Assembly: GCF_027943255.1 (NCBI RefSeq) | Contig: NC_072895.1 | Span: 75,580,001-75,644,000 of the forward strand | DNA: 64,000 nt | Source of the DNA: Anastrepha obliqua | Taxonomy: Eukaryota; Arthropoda; Insecta; Diptera; Tephritidae | Reading direction: 5' to 3' | Shown here: piece by piece, positions 1 through 11,890 of the stretch | How positions within the stretch are numbered: the first letter of the stretch is position 1 | Layout: the number at the start of each line of letters is the position of its first letter | The notes under the pieces: model-generated | Database searches by the model: none | Told to the model about the DNA's origin: nothing | Seen by the model: the letters and a program-made list of their open reading frames with translations, nothing else | Translations under genes and position numbers: made by a program

Positions 1-958
1 GGGCGGTTGACCGGCTGCATACTGGTGTGATATTTAATATGCGAGTATGTATAAAATCTTATTCATAATATTTATCTTGGTAACATTTTATTAAAATGCG
101 CACAGGCTATATAAGGCTCCATTTCAACTAGCCTCCGATTCTTTTACATACATACATATATTTTTGCTTTAAAACTTGCATTTCCATTTTTTCTGTCATC
201 TCTATTATTTTAATTATAAAAAATCATATATTATTTCGCTCGGTATGCACATTTTGACGCAATAAAGCACGGGTAGCATTAGTATGTAAGAGATAACCAC
301 TTTCATGGCAGCCTTGCTGACTGCCTGCCTGCTCGTCTATCCGCATACCAATTTGGTGTAAATTGAGTTGTAGTGTCAGAAATGCTTGTTATTCTTGGCG
401 CATATTTAATAATTGCTGGAATTCTGGTCACTATCGCTAATGCTACTACTGATGACAACACTGATGAACTTCAAGTAAAATTGCTGATTTTAATTGCACG
501 ACAACAGCATCGGCAACAGCAACAACGGCAGCAACATAATGGTACGACAAGACAAGCCAAGCTGCGAACAACAAGTGATAAGTGAGACATGCTATAAATG
601 AAGGCACAGACAGCGTGCACATCTGCTCGGTGGCTGACTGGCCAGACATTGAAGTAATGAATAGAAATTTCATAGCTGAGAAGTTGACAAAAAAATATTT
701 GTGCGCATAAATTCCCAGTATATTTAGAGCATTCAATTTTGAACCCCACAACCCCCCACCCTTTCACACCAGTCGTTTTCCTTCTTTGGTTGCGATGAAA
801 GCGACGCCTTAATACCTATTAATTTTCACAGTTCATCCACATTACGCGCAAAGGCAACGTCGTAGAAATGGTAGTAAAAATAAAATAAAACAGAATTAAA
901 GAAAAAAACGCAGTAAGCAATAAAAATAGATAAAAAGAAAATTACAACAGCAACAACA
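1..958. other. Unassigned AT-rich sequence with CAA/CAG runs
   Basis: No recognisable gene or transposon. A glutamine/histidine-coding CAG/CAA run lies at about 500-540; it opens short frames on both strands that look like by-products of the repeat. The last 100 bases before 959 are A-rich with CAACAG units, as often seen in fly 5' untranslated leaders. Confidence 0.5.
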
Positions 959-1079
959 ATGGCAGTAGATTACGATTTAAGTGGCAGTGGTGCTACGGCT
1001 GCAACATTGAATGCCACTGAAAGTGCCATCCATGGCCAGCAACAGCAGCATCAATTATGTCTGGCTTTAAATGAATATA
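959..1079 (+). CDS. Possible N-terminal host exon cut by a Tc1 insertion (weak)
   Basis: An ATG in a good fly initiation context (acaacaATGGC) opens a frame starting MAVDYDLSGSGA and running about 40 codons, with an NAT glycosylation-type site and a short Gln run, before Tc1-like sequence begins at a TA near 1079. The computed frame continues to 1726 only by running through Tc1 and then LINE sequence, so the 255-residue product is a chimera. I do not recognise the first 40 residues. It may be a real first exon, an old gene remnant or a chance frame in opa-type repeat DNA. No splice donor is evident before the insertion. Confidence 0.2.
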
Positions 1080-1330
1080 TACAGTGGCCGCACGAGCAAA
1101 CTATCTCGCAGAGACGTCAGCTTGATTCTAAAAGAAGTGGACAAAATTCCAAAAGTTTCTGCTCCGAAATTGGCCGAGGATATAGCAAGCTCATCCAACA
1201 AGTGTGTTCATACAAGAACCACACAAGGAAACGGGGATGGATTTTTGGCAAACAGTTTTGTTTACAGATGAGTCGAAGTTATATATATTCGGAAGCGATC
1301 GAAGAGCAAAAGTGCGGAGTGCATGACCTC
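1080..1330 (+). pseudogene. Tc1-type transposase fragment (N-terminal helix-turn-helix plus first catalytic Asp)
   Basis: The sequence starts 'tacagtggcc', the usual form of a Tc1 terminus beginning with TA-CAGT. Translation gives SRRDVSLILKEVDKIPKVS followed by KLAEDIA, as in Tc1 DNA-binding domains, and then in another frame FVYRDESKLYIFGSD, corresponding to the (S/T)DESK..IFG block that carries the first catalytic Asp of DD34E transposases. About 100 residues between these blocks are missing and a frameshift separates them. The second Asp and the Glu are absent; LINE sequence follows. This is a dead, twice-damaged fragment. Confidence 0.65.
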
Positions 1331-1349
1331 TTTCATGCTGAAAAATCTC

Positions 1350-3420
1350 GAACGACTGGTGGTATTGCACATACGCCAGAAGTTGCTGAAGGCTCACCTC
1401 TGTCTCCATTTCAGCATGCCTATCGAAGTGGAAAATCTTGCGAGTCGGCACTGCAAAACCTTGCTGCCAGGGTAGAGTTGGTCATCGACAGGAGGGACTA
1501 CGCTTTGGGCATCTTTTTAGACATAGAGGGGGCGCTTGATAATGCCACTTTTGACAGTATGTGTAGCAGGCACGGCGTAGACCGGGTGCTCGTAAATTGG
1601 ATTCGTTCGATGCTGGCCCAAAGAATCGTTTCGGTACGAGCAGAAGAAGATCTGCTGGTGTCATCCGGGGTTAATAAGGCTGCCCCCAAGGTGGTGTGCT
1701 GTCTCCATTCCTCTGGTGCATGGTAATCGATCCTCTGCTCTCCACCTTAAACGATTCGGGAGTCTACGCACAAGCATATGCGGACGATGTTGCTTGCTTG
1801 ATAACAGGCCCTTCGCTTATGAACATCTGCAGGAAAGTGCCGAAAACTCTGGATCGGATTGACACTTGGTGCTGTGCGAATGGACTATCGGCAAATCCCG
1901 CCAAGGCTGGTATTGTCCTCTTCACCAGAAGGAGGAAGCTTGATGGACTCGTTCTGCCTAAGCTAAAAGGAGTCACAATCCAGCTATCCAAGGAAACTAA
2001 ATATCTTGGAGTAATCCTCGACAGTTAGCTCCTATGGAAATCACACGTTGAAACAAAGACATCCAAAGCACTGACCGCTTTGTGGCTGTGCAAAGGTGTC
2101 TTTGGGAAAACGTGGGGTCTTTCTCCTAGGAAGGTCCTATGGATCTACACGGCTACGATAAGACCTATTATCACCTATGCATCAGTGATCTGGATGAGTA
2201 TACTCTCTCTAGTGGGAGTCAGGAGGACCTTATCGAGACTACAACGCACTGTGGCCATCTGTTGCACCGGAGCATTTCCGACTACTTTAGGCCCGGCATT
2301 AGATGCTCTGATTAGTTTGCCACCACTATATGCTTTCATCCAAGGAGAGGCCTTGAAGGCCATCTGCAGGCTGAAACACAATGGGAACTGGTACGGCTCC
2401 TGTCTGGCATTGGAAAACAGAGAACGCATGGACTTCGATCCAACGATTCTCTCCATGCCTCTTGTCTTCGTGCCATCAAGAGTCGTACTTGAAAAGAGAT
2501 ACAGTGTAGTGTTGCCAGAGGCTCAGTTGTGGGAAGACTCAGAAAATGAGCCCGGCAAACACTGTTTTCGCATTTTTACGGATAGCTTCAGGACCGAGCA
2601 TGGCTCCGGCTCTGGGGTCTACGTGGAATCCAGCGGGACAAAACTGCACTTTGCTCTTGGAATGCATGCATCTGTGTTTTAAGAAGCAATGAACTTTGTT
2701 GTGGAAAAGCGATGAAGAGGCAGATAAATATGTGTCTGCAGCGACAGCCAAGCTGCGCTTATGGCCTTAGACAGCCCTCCAAGCATATCAGGGGTAATCA
2801 AGTCCTGTAAATCCAGGCTGAACTATGTCGGTAGACATAATAGCCTGATGCTAACATGGGTCCCGGGACACGTGGGTATCGCGGGTAACGAGACCTCTGA
2901 CCCTTAGCTAAGATGGGCTCTAAGGCCAACTTCTTTGGCCCAGAGCCCGTTTTGTCACTCCCTTCTGCGGCCATCACAGCCACGGTTAGCAAATGTGTAA
3001 CTATGTACCATCCACAAGCGAGCTTGGCAGGCTGAGAGAAGCTGCAGATGGACTAAACTGATCTTACCTGTAATGTCCGATCGACTGTCGCAAGCCCGTC
3101 TGTCATTAAACAGAGGGGAGTGTAGACGACTGGTTGGACTGATGACAGGTCACTTTCTGTGGGCGAAACACATGGAAAGGTTGGGCATCTCAGACTGTGT
3201 ACTCTGCCCAGCTTGTGAAGAGCAGGATGAGACGGCGGACCATTTCCTGTGCGTCTGCCCCGCCTTCGCTCGAATCAGGTTAGAGGTCTTGGGCACTGAT
3301 GTGTTAAGAAGCGACCATCTTGGCTCCTTGGCACCACAAGATCTACTCAGATTTCTTCAGAGATCGGGTAAATTTAAAGAACATTAAATGGGAATCCAAG
3401 TGTAGTACAATGGACTTAAT
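1350..3420 (+). pseudogene. Non-LTR retrotransposon (LINE) ORF2 remnant: reverse transcriptase, RNase H, Cys/His tail
   Basis: Blocks in order: RT finger/palm (PFQHAYRSGKSCESAL at about 1408, then FLDIEGALDN, motif A, near 1515); motif C YADDVACL near 1778; RT thumb to about 2540; RNase H start IFTDSFRTEHGSGSGVYVE near 2570; RNase H end LTWVPGHVGIAGNE near 2850; and a C-terminal CPACEEQDETADHFLC Cys/His motif near 3210. The presence of RNase H points to the I/R1/Loa-type group rather than Jockey proper. The endonuclease is missing and at least four frameshifts or stops break the frame (near 1690, 2027, 2680 and 2906). Motif A reads FLDIEGALDN where FLDIEGAFDN is usual. A short A-rich tract near 3458 probably marks the 3' end. 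Confidence 0.85.
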
Positions 3421-3421
3421 T

Positions 3422-4908
3422 AATGTCTGAGTGCTGCACTTGCGAGTTGTCCCGACAAAAAAAAAGAAGATATTTGTGTACTGTATGTAGACTTTTGTCA
3501 ACATTGGTTTTAGGTTTTTTTGCCGTAGCTTTGCTATTTTATGTTAAAATATGGATTGTTTTTAAGTTTATAATGACGGACCGAGAGTGCTGAAATTTTG
3601 TAAACGTAGTATCGCATTGACATAGCTAAATAAATGTTTTAACACAAGTTTCAACATCACGAAAATAAAGGAGAATAAAGTGAAGGAATATCAACGAATA
3701 ATTAAACTGCTTTCATTTTTACACAAACTCCTAGTGCTGGCTCAGTGGAACCTATTGATTGCCACTCTCATCATCATCTAGCTAGCATACTAGTAGAGAA
3801 GTAGAAGACTGGTCTTCACAGAGGAGCAAAGGCACTGGAGCGGTCACAATTCATATAACTCACACATCTACTGAACTTTTGGATACTCTTTTTAAGATAG
3901 CCTGATAAAAAAATTTAATGCCGATATGCAGAAACCCCGAAAATGATTGTATTAACTACAATACAAGAACTTAGCGGCATTTCAGAGAGACCAATCGATT
4001 ATCATCACACAAATTCCTTAACAATATCTTCTAATCTATAGAACTAGCACAAAGTTATTTTGATTATTATTTTATTATTACTTGTTATTATTTATTATCA
4101 TTTACTTACTAAATTCACCTGCTCTTAGCTGTGGAACTGGCATCAAGTTATTTTGATAAGTTTGAAAAATCACTAAATCGCTCGCATAAATTGTTATGTA
4201 TAGAAAATAGAAACATAGATGAGTTCATCCTAGAATTTCCACTTGCCCGGAGCTAGCAACAAATGAATAGTTGAATGTCTTTTTTCTCCGTTAATTAACA
4301 TGTTAACGTTACCACATTTCCATTTATGTGTGCATTTAAAATGCTAATTTTGCACTTGAGTGTCCCACTCAATTATTCCTTCACTACACACGTACATATA
4401 TACATATATGCATATATTCAGCCTTATTTACTCTCCTCTATATTCACTCGCCTTCTCTAGCATTGCGCACTTATAAGTTGCGCTCATATTGCTCAGCTGT
4501 TTTTGCATTTGTTTGAACTTGTGGAGCTATTTCAAATGTTAACTGACCAGGCGTGAAATTACATTTACAAATAATTCGGGGGTGTACAGATGATTAAAGC
4601 TTACCTGTAACGAAAAAGAGCAGGAAAGAAATAAAATTAGTTATGAGCAAATTAAGTTAGCGAGTCGGATTAGTCATGAGAATGAATAATGATTTGTGCC
4701 TATAAATAAATTTCTCGATATAATAATACGTTCACATACACATACATATATAAATAGATTATATACTTTTTCCCAATCTGTAATTAAAAAGCGGGATTAC
4801 ACACACAAAATTTCTCTCTCGGAATCTGAGATTATAGGATAATCCTGGACTATTACTATACTTTTTACGTACAACCCTGTGTTGTCTGTGTTATAGATAA
4901 CAGAGAAC
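3422..4908. other. Unassigned AT-rich sequence
   Basis: No recognisable gene, RNA or transposon terminus. It contains simple TTATTA-rich stretches near 4060-4100 and tatacatata runs near 4390-4415. Confidence 0.4.
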
Positions 4909-5545
4909 GTTAATGTATAGAGAAGTCTCACTGACAGGAACGCATGGAATTTTGAGGGGTACTCGTTGCGCGCGGAGTTCCCACAGACTATTTTCCCCCA
5001 AAAGTTAACAGAAATATACTCAACTGATCAAATTAAACAGCAGTTGAGTAAAATTCGTTTGTATGAATGAAGAAAGAATGTTAACGCTGTATGCTACAGG
5101 CCCTTTATCATAAAAACCAAATACTTATGCTAAGTTCAAAGTGACTTAGAAAGAGCAAATCATCCAAAAATATCTACATATATTATGTCTGTAAGGCATC
5201 TTCGTAAAACTTTAGATAATTACAGAGATCGTTAATGTATAGAGAAGTCTCACGAGCTACGAATAGTAAGAATTGTCAAAAATGAAGTCTAACCGCCGCC
5301 GTGGTGTGGTCAAACTTTTAACAGAGCTGATTACAGTGAATTCTTTCTTTACTATATTGGCTCTTCGCAGTATTTTATTTTTATCTTCTTTATTTCCTTA
5401 TTTCTATCTTTCCTTAACGAACGAAATTTTAATCATTTTATATTTTCAAAAAAAATTAAATGTACATTCAAAGTTAGATATATGTACTTGAAATATAAGC
5501 AGAAAAATTTAAAATCAAAGTAACTTTAGTGTTCTCTGATTGTAC
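4909..5545 (+). repeat. Unnamed dispersed repeat, composite copy with internal 23-bp direct repeat
   Basis: A 23-base word ('gttaatgtatagagaagtct' plus cac) occurs at 4909-4931 and again at 5231-5253. The part 5231-5545 is closely repeated at about 13686-14010 on the same strand. The part about 4950-5220 is closely repeated, inverted, at about 15005-15265. No protein family is recognisable; the 72-codon frame at 5273-5491 has no known motif. The arrangement could be a non-autonomous transposon or an old LTR/internal pair. Confidence 0.7.
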
Positions 5546-6340
5546 AGGGTGGGCCATGTAAAATTTGCTTTTTGAATCGGCTATAAAAAAAAACTAATCA
5601 ATATTTTTCAAACTTTTTTTTTTTTATTTTGAAGATTGAATATTGTCATTTATGAATGATAAATAATATCGTTCAAATGACTGCCACGACTGGCTTTACA
5701 GTAGGCCATTCGATCAACCCAACTTTTAAGCACATTTTCGATTGCTTGGACTCCAATTTCATGAATGGCAACTTCGATTTCGTGTTTTAAAGCATCAATC
5801 GTCTCTGGGTGGCTTAAACGGGCTTAAATCATAGCTCCGAGGCGGCCAATTGATATCGAATTTCGGCTGAGTATTCGGTTTTCAAAAACGGTAGCCAAAA
5901 GTTCAAGAGTAACTTTGGCAGTGTGACAAGTTGCACCGTCCTGTTGAAACCAAATGTCGTCCATGTCATCCTCTTCAATTTTTGGAAACAACTCGTTGAG
6001 CATGTCACGGTAACGCTCGCCATTTACTGTAACCGCGGCTCCGCGCTCATTTTCGAAAAAAAAAAATGGCCCGATGATGCCGTCAGACCAAAGACCGCAC
6101 CAAACAGTGACTCGTTGTGGATGGATTTGCTTCTCTACAGCAACGTGTGGATTTTCTGTGCCCCAAATCCGACAATTTTGCTTATTGACGTAGCCACCGA
6201 TGTGAAAATGAGCTTCATCAGAAAAGAAGGAGAAGACTCACCACTTTGGAAATAGGTTTTCAATATTTCCCAATTTTGTTCAAGCGTATAGCGTCCCATT
6301 TCGTAAATGTCAAACCTTTAAGTAAATTATGACCACATTT
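5543..6340 (-). mobile_element. Mariner-type element, internally deleted
   Basis: The left end starts TACAGGGTGGGCCATGTAAA at 5543, the same layout as the mariner end at 16671. The coding remnant runs on the minus strand to an ATG at 6299. I could not find a convincing matching inverted repeat on the right, so the right boundary (about 6340) is approximate. Confidence 0.7.
5650..6299 (-). pseudogene. Mariner-family transposase, deletion derivative
   Basis: Reading on the minus strand: N-terminus MGRYTLEQNWEILKTYFQ, then after a frame change FSDEAHFHIGGYVNKQN (first catalytic Asp), WCGLWSDGIIGPFFF, FQQDGATCHTAK (second Asp), and a C-terminus ending KASRGSHLNDIIYHS. About 110 residues between the N-terminal helix-turn-helix and the first Asp block are missing, and a second short gap removes the WPPRS..D segment with the third catalytic Asp. 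Related in sequence to the copies at 21226-21954 and 57857-58564. It cannot encode an active transposase. Confidence 0.8.
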
Positions 6341-7060
6341 GCAATCATGCAAAGTCGCATAAATCCCTTTGTTTTTCCAACACCTACCAAATACCAATTT
6401 GTCTTGGCGTTATAGCTTACGGCTAACAATCTGCATTCAAGCAGCTCACCAATGTTCTTTAACCTCTTTTTCCCTACTTATTGCACATATTTTGTTTACA
6501 GTTTCTTCCGCTACATACTGGTTCTTCTACACTTTTTACCACTTTTCCTGCTGTTGTACAAAGTGCACCCAAGCGTAACCCCGTTTAACCTTTTGTGGCC
6601 CTGAAGTACGTATGGAGTAGTACATATCTTTTACGATAGTCATTTTTCCAACTGCCCTTCAGGTAAATACTTTTCGTCCTGGTAGTAAAACCATAAATGC
6701 AAACGAAATGCAAACGTGTCCGACTGCCAGCGGCAAGTTTCATGTTTTATATTTACCTATGTGTTTTTGTGGGTGGTAAGAGATATGTTTTAGGACGAGA
6801 TTTGAGGTTTAGATTTTCGGTGGTTTAACTTTGAAAGCGGTATTGTATAAAGAAATTCGAAAGTTGTTTATTTCAAATTTTGGTTGAACCCATGGCGAGC
6901 TTTGCATTTAAGCTTAAACAGCACCAGTCGATAATAAGTCCGTAAGCAGCCAGTTCCCACGACAGTCAGTTCTACATAACCGGAACGACCCGGATTTATA
7001 TTCGACCAAGGACTGTTACTTCAGCAGCATTCCCCGATTATGTATGGTCAATATATTATA
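6341..7060. other. Mostly unassigned; short LINE-like stretch near 6945-7035
   Basis: The segment 6945-7035 ('gttctacataaccggaacga' and 'gaccaaggactgttac') resembles the phrase found again at about 10728-10780 in LINE 5' sequence, so it is probably a LINE fragment split by the element at 7061. The rest is unassigned. Confidence 0.35.
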
Positions 7061-7648
7061 TATAGGGTGATCAATCATGAGGTGCTTTTTTCAATAGTTA
7101 AAAAAAAAAACAAAAATGTAAATTATGTTCAAAACCTTTATTTATCATTTGAAAGGGCATTCTTTGACATTTACTTTTTGAATATGACTTCATTCAAATG
7201 TTGGCCGCAACTACGCTTAAGGTGGTCCATTCTGAAGGTCCAATTTTCAATCACTCGTTCGAGCATTTCGACTGGTATGTCGTGAATAACACTATAACCG
7301 CTATATTCTCAATGCTTCTTGCTGGACGTGGTCTATTCGGTCGAGAATTATCCACCAATGAATATTCGGATTCAAATTTGTTGATGGTAGTTATGTCGAA
7401 TAGTGTTTAAGGCAGGCCGATTATGTTGACCATAATGCGGTCTAAGCGCACGAAAAATATTTGTCACAGAACGCTGATTTTCATAATACAGTTGAACAAT
7501 TTGTAGACGTTGTTGCGGTGTGAGTCTTTCCATGATGAAATGCCAAACGCTGTTCAACAAATCCACGATGACAGTTTGCCACAACTCGCGCGCGATCTGT
7601 AAAAAAAACGCAAATGAAAAAAATCCTCTTAATTGATCACCCTATATA
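7061..7648 (-). mobile_element. Mariner-family deletion derivative with perfect inverted termini
   Basis: The termini 'tatagggtgatcaat' (7061) and its complement ending at about 7645 form perfect inverted repeats of about 16 bp inside a TATATA context, consistent with TA insertion. On the minus strand the N-terminus is MERLTPQQRLQIVQLYYENQ at 7534-7475, continuing through a HNRP..TIR linker and a SRPNRPRPARSIENIA segment; it then jumps to the C-terminal block IPVEMLERVIENWTFRMDH and GQHLNEVIFKK near 7170-7290. The whole catalytic core is absent. At 588 bp it is the size of a MITE but still carries both coding ends. Confidence 0.85.
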
Positions 7649-8230
7649 TGTTGCTACAACAACAACAAGTCCGTAAGAAATACAAAATTTAATTTATATA
7701 CAACTTTTATTTGGATGCAATTGCAGTCTTGCATTCACGTTTTTAGGGTTTACCAAATACGATAAAAAACATGAAATAATATGAGCTTCCAACGCCTTTT
7801 ACTCCCTGTATTCCTGTATCCCTATACCATATATAAATATCTTTGCGATGCCAATTGTTTTAATAAAAATTATGTATTTCAACCCAACAGTCAATACGAG
7901 CGAAATTTTGCTATGGACTTTTACAATAGGAAGTCAGAGTGAGACTCTATATAATAAATTCGACGTTGTTCCCACGTTTTGAAGCATCCGTGGTAATACA
8001 GAAAGTTAATCCATTCAGCACAGCACTTATAGCTTGACGTTCTGTATGGTACCACGAAACTTTTGTATAAAGAACGAGAAAGATGCGTTGAATGGGAAAA
8101 GATTCATCCTTGTGCCAGAAGCTCCAGTTCGCCAACATAGAACTGTGCAGTCACTCTCTATCCGGTGGGAGCATAATCACATTGTATAATGCCACGTAGG
8201 TATATGAAAAACCACGATTAATAACATTAT
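7649..8230. other. Unassigned; possible very degenerate mariner sequence
   Basis: A minus-strand frame near 7947-8138 could be mariner-derived, but the resemblance is too weak to call. 7652-7680 has the 'ttgctacaacaacaacaag' phrase common at LINE ends in this window. Confidence 0.25.
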
Positions 8231-8602
8231 CTTCTGTCCCTAATTTGATATTTTCGCTTTCGTTGGCCACTCACCACCCTTTTCAACCCACTTCTGACGT
8301 AATTTACGTGTCTTATACCCAAATATCCAAGTCTCACCTCAAGTGACTAGCCGACTCATCCAATATAGTCTGTCGCTCTGAAAAATAGTCGCAGACTGGG
8401 TGTCGGTAATTTTCAGCCCGCTACTAAAAATGTACTTTCGAAAGAGCTGCAAATACGCTTTCACAGCTGTTATGACCTCATTATTTTCAAGCATAAATTT
8501 TTTTAAGTCTGGAAACAGACTGAAGTCGCTCCAACAATTCGAATTTGAATTCATGGATTTTAGCCATTGACAAAATGATGTTGTGAAACGGTGAAATGTC
8601 AC
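8231..8602 (-). pseudogene. Degenerate mariner transposase remnant
   Basis: The minus-strand frame contains FSLFPDLKKF, ENNEVITAVKAYLQLF and FSSGLK, which match the C-terminal region of mauritiana-type mariner transposases (LFP.LKKFL..., EEVI.AV.AYF, FSDGL). Downstream on the same strand, near 8340-8240, comes ETWIFGYKTRK, like the first-Asp block. The blocks are out of their normal order and the frames are broken, so this is a rearranged remnant. Confidence 0.5.
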
Positions 8603-8692
8603 TTTGAGAACGGGAATAAACTTTAAATTATTTGATTGATACTTTACGAAATATCGATCACTACAACCATGTACCGAGAAAATAATGGATGT

Positions 8693-8735
8693 TAGTCACC
8701 AACCCATTCGGCTACCAACCCATTCGGCTGCAAGA
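8693..8735 (-). repeat. SINE head fragment, partly duplicated
   Basis: 'ccaacccattcggct' occurs twice in a row. It is the complement of the tRNA-like A-box head (agccgaatgggttgg) of the SINE family seen at 35281 and elsewhere. Confidence 0.5.
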
Positions 8736-8910
8736 GCAGCTAGCGAGAAGAGTCATCTTACCATCATCCCACTTATTTGTTACGCCTGCTGATATAGCAG
8801 GTCTTGACATTAAAAATCTGATGAACTTCATGAGCAGCATAAAACCAATCGATTATTGCAAGACTGCAGACAAATAAATATAGCACACATAAATGCATAT
8901 GTGAGTATTA

Positions 8911-9243
8911 GGCCGGGTCGATTTGTGGGGAGGCAAAAAAATCGCCCATTGCTTTGTGAAATCATATTCTAGGGATCAAAATAAGAAACTTTGCCATACC
9001 TCTAAAACGAATTCTGATGTCCCCCAATTTGGGTCGAACTTTTTAGTTTATTTTCTCATGTAAAGGCCAAAAATGGTGATATTTTGAAATGATTGTATGG
9101 GGAACCCCCCAGGGGAGTTCCAGGGGGTGTGCCACTAGCATGGGTGGATCGGTCGTCCAAAGTTAGTGGGGGTCGGTCATACATTTGGACTCCTAGAATA
9201 TGATTTTCACAGAGCAATGAGCGATTTTTAAATCGACCCGCCC
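8911..9243. mobile_element. Short non-autonomous inverted-repeat element (MITE), about 335 bp
   Basis: The left end 'ggccgggtcgatttgtgg' with 'cattgctttgtgaaatcata' is matched by the complement of the right end ('agagcaatgagcgatttt' then 'aaatcgacccgccc'). The arms span roughly 55-60 bp at high identity. The outermost bases (TTAGG...CCTAG) are themselves palindromic, so the target duplication cannot be fixed by eye. No coding sequence. Confidence 0.75.
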
Positions 9244-9244
9244 T

Positions 9245-10720
9245 AGTGTCTATGTAGCTTTTAACGTCCATCTGCAACTCAAGCTCTGAGACCAAATCAT
9301 TCTCTGATAACGTTAAATTTGCATTGCAAATGGCAGCAACCAAGTGCAAATGATGTCACATTATCTATATTAGTACCAAAGGAGGAGAAAAAAAGAAGAA
9401 GCCGCTCACCGCAGTGAAAGGAGGCAAATGGCATTGCAGCCATAGCTGATTTAAACATAGTGGCACAACAAGCGAGGTGGCCATTAATGCACTTATGCAC
9501 ATGTATATATGTACATATCTTTATAAAATGTCTGGATTTCAGTTTTTGCACTTCCTTCTACATACATTTTTTTGAAATTTAGTTTTGTGATGATGTCTGT
9601 AAAGGCGTTACGTCTCTTCATTTCTTCGAAAAATAGGTGAAAACCGGGACAAAAGTGTTCCAGGAGGATGTCTTAGAAGGTGTGTTGAAGCAGAAAATTA
9701 TTAGACTTTCATTGCAAAAAAAAAAATTAAATACGTTTTTAGATTACAACGAAATATATGTACATAAGTATATACAGTTTTTCAAATAACATTGTGGGAA
9801 ATCTTACAAAAACTTCACTAGACTTGTTTATACTACTCGTTTTGACGCTTTAAAAGACTATAAATTCATTAAATTTGCACGATATGGTCGCTTAAATATC
9901 GCTTCAAAAAGCCAAGGCATAACATTTTAGATCACAAGTGCAACGCGCGCGGTTAATTTATCCACACATATTTTCATTATTTAACTTTTACTGTTCTACT
10001 AATTTTCCTGAAACTTTTTGATTTACAGAATGTGCCAAAACTTTGCTCGCCTACTTGAAATCCATTAATACCATTCGACAAATCTCCATCAATTGTAAGT
10101 TCAGCCGCAATAACCCAGCTTGCACACGCCGCCAGACCTTGATAGAATTCGTTTAGTGGAAAAGTTCCGCAAGAGATGCCTGCTGCCACTTCCACTTGCA
10201 CTGACTGTGCAGAGTTAGTTAGCAATTAGGTTGCATTGTATAATCAACAATAATAATTCCCAGTAATGTTGTAAATGCAACACGAACAACTTCTGATTTT
10301 GCCTTCATTCATGTCACATCACTCGGGAGTTGGGCTGCACTAACGGCAGCATCGTCCATAGCACTGAAGAACAATGATAAATCAGCAAGTTGCTGCTGCC
10401 ACTACTCACTGCTCGATACACTTAATTTTAAGTTAAAATTTCAAATCCCAAATCAACGGCAGCAGGCAGAAAAGGGAAAAATCGATAGCATCGATTGCAG
10501 TTGCGCTGAAATTGCGATTGAGTTAACTGAGGCAAGAACGTGGTTTGCCAACGTCAACAACGACAACAACTTTCGCAATTACAAGTACAAGTCAAACCAT
10601 GACGTAGAGCAAACTGCATTATTAATAATTTCCCGAAAGTATGCATAAAAGGCCGCGTTGGGCTGTTGCATGCCTCATTTTACATAGCACTGTATCCTTC
10701 AAAGAAACTGAATATCCCTA
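9245..10720. other. Unassigned
   Basis: No recognisable gene. Frames such as the minus-strand one at 9977-10225 show no domain. The sequence at 10350-10600 is rich in CAA/CAG units. Confidence 0.4.
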
Positions 10721-11690
10721 TTGCAGCCGGTTCTACGTTACCGGAATGTCTTGGGTTTTTCCCGACCAAGGGCTACCGTCCCTTTTCTAGTGCACCGTAC
10801 CTCAGCCTACGATATCTTCAGTTCTATGCAGCCAGGCTGCTTCAAAAACTTCTTCTCAGGGCTGGCATTGAGTCTAGCCTTAAGACCTGCTCAGGCCTTA
10901 AGACGTAATGGGAGTGGCCCGCGCGGTATGTGACCACGCGTTGCTCCCGCTATGTGGCGCCTTGAGCTCCTATTGCGTCCACCTCAACAAACGTGCTGGT
11001 GCGATTAACCAGCACCACAAGCCGAACCTTCACGGTTCCAGCGAGCTCCCAGAGCAAAACAACTCCACCCAATTTGTACTCCAACTCTTAACCAGTAGTT
11101 TTTGGTAACCCACACAGTCTGTTCTGTGTGTCACACAACAATATGTGGAAATCTGACGTCAGTCAAATGCAATTCTTGCAATGGGTGGTGCCACTTTCGG
11201 AGGTGCTCTGGCCTGCGCACCAGCCGAGACTGGACACGCTATTACGTCCCCTTGTTATAGAGCTCTGAACCCGCAACCGATACCACCATCAGGCCGCAAC
11301 AACAACAGCGAAATGCACAGCAGGACCAACATAGACAACTTCACGCGTCCCTCATTCCCCGAATAGCGACCGTCGTACCGAGCAGCTGTATACTCCTACA
11401 ATTTAAGTAACGGACTAACGAGTAAAATTGCCGAGATAGCCTACCAAACGATGGTAGGGAACAACTCGTGGCAGAGCAGATAGACGATTCAACATTCAGC
11501 ACAGTGAACGACGACGCCCCCACCGAGTAGTGGACAACTGCAGCAGCCGTTTTAGCAAATTAGCATAACCACCAACGCCAGACCAACCGCGGGGATCTCA
11601 ATTTGGAGATTCGGCAACTGGTCACCGAACATAAGCGGACCAAATGGGAAGAGCATTTGAAGACCTGCAACTTCACGCGTTTTCACGACC
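10721..11690 (+). pseudogene. LINE 5' region joined to a stretch of ORF2 linker
   Basis: Beginning 'gcagccggttctacgtta' at 10721, this has the GC-richer, proline/serine-coding composition of a LINE 5' leader and ORF1 start. Near 11585-11680 a different frame reads DLNLEIRQLVTEHKRTKWEE and HLKTCNF, which matches the region between endonuclease and reverse transcriptase in Jockey/I-type ORF2. The endonuclease between the two parts is missing. Several stops are present. The clade is not certain. Confidence 0.6.
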
Positions 11691-11890
11691 GTCGATTCTG
11701 CGTAACCGGAGAGTCGTTCCAGTTTCGTAGAACCGACTGTCCTTGAAACGGTCTCGCCTATCGTCTGAGCCACGATGTAAAGTGGGTCCTATAATATGAA
11801 CAGCGTATTTACAAACAGTTCTGAACACTCGGGTCTGGGTAAAAGTTCTTAAATTATCTTGTAGACCCTTAAGCATGTAGTCTCTTCATA

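Noticed and set aside
446..767. Minus-strand frames of 101 and 98 codons
   Set aside because: They are the complement of a CAG/CAA run; Cys/Val-rich tracts follow from the repeat.
9977..10225. 82-codon minus-strand frame
   Set aside because: No domain, no homology recognised and no supporting context.
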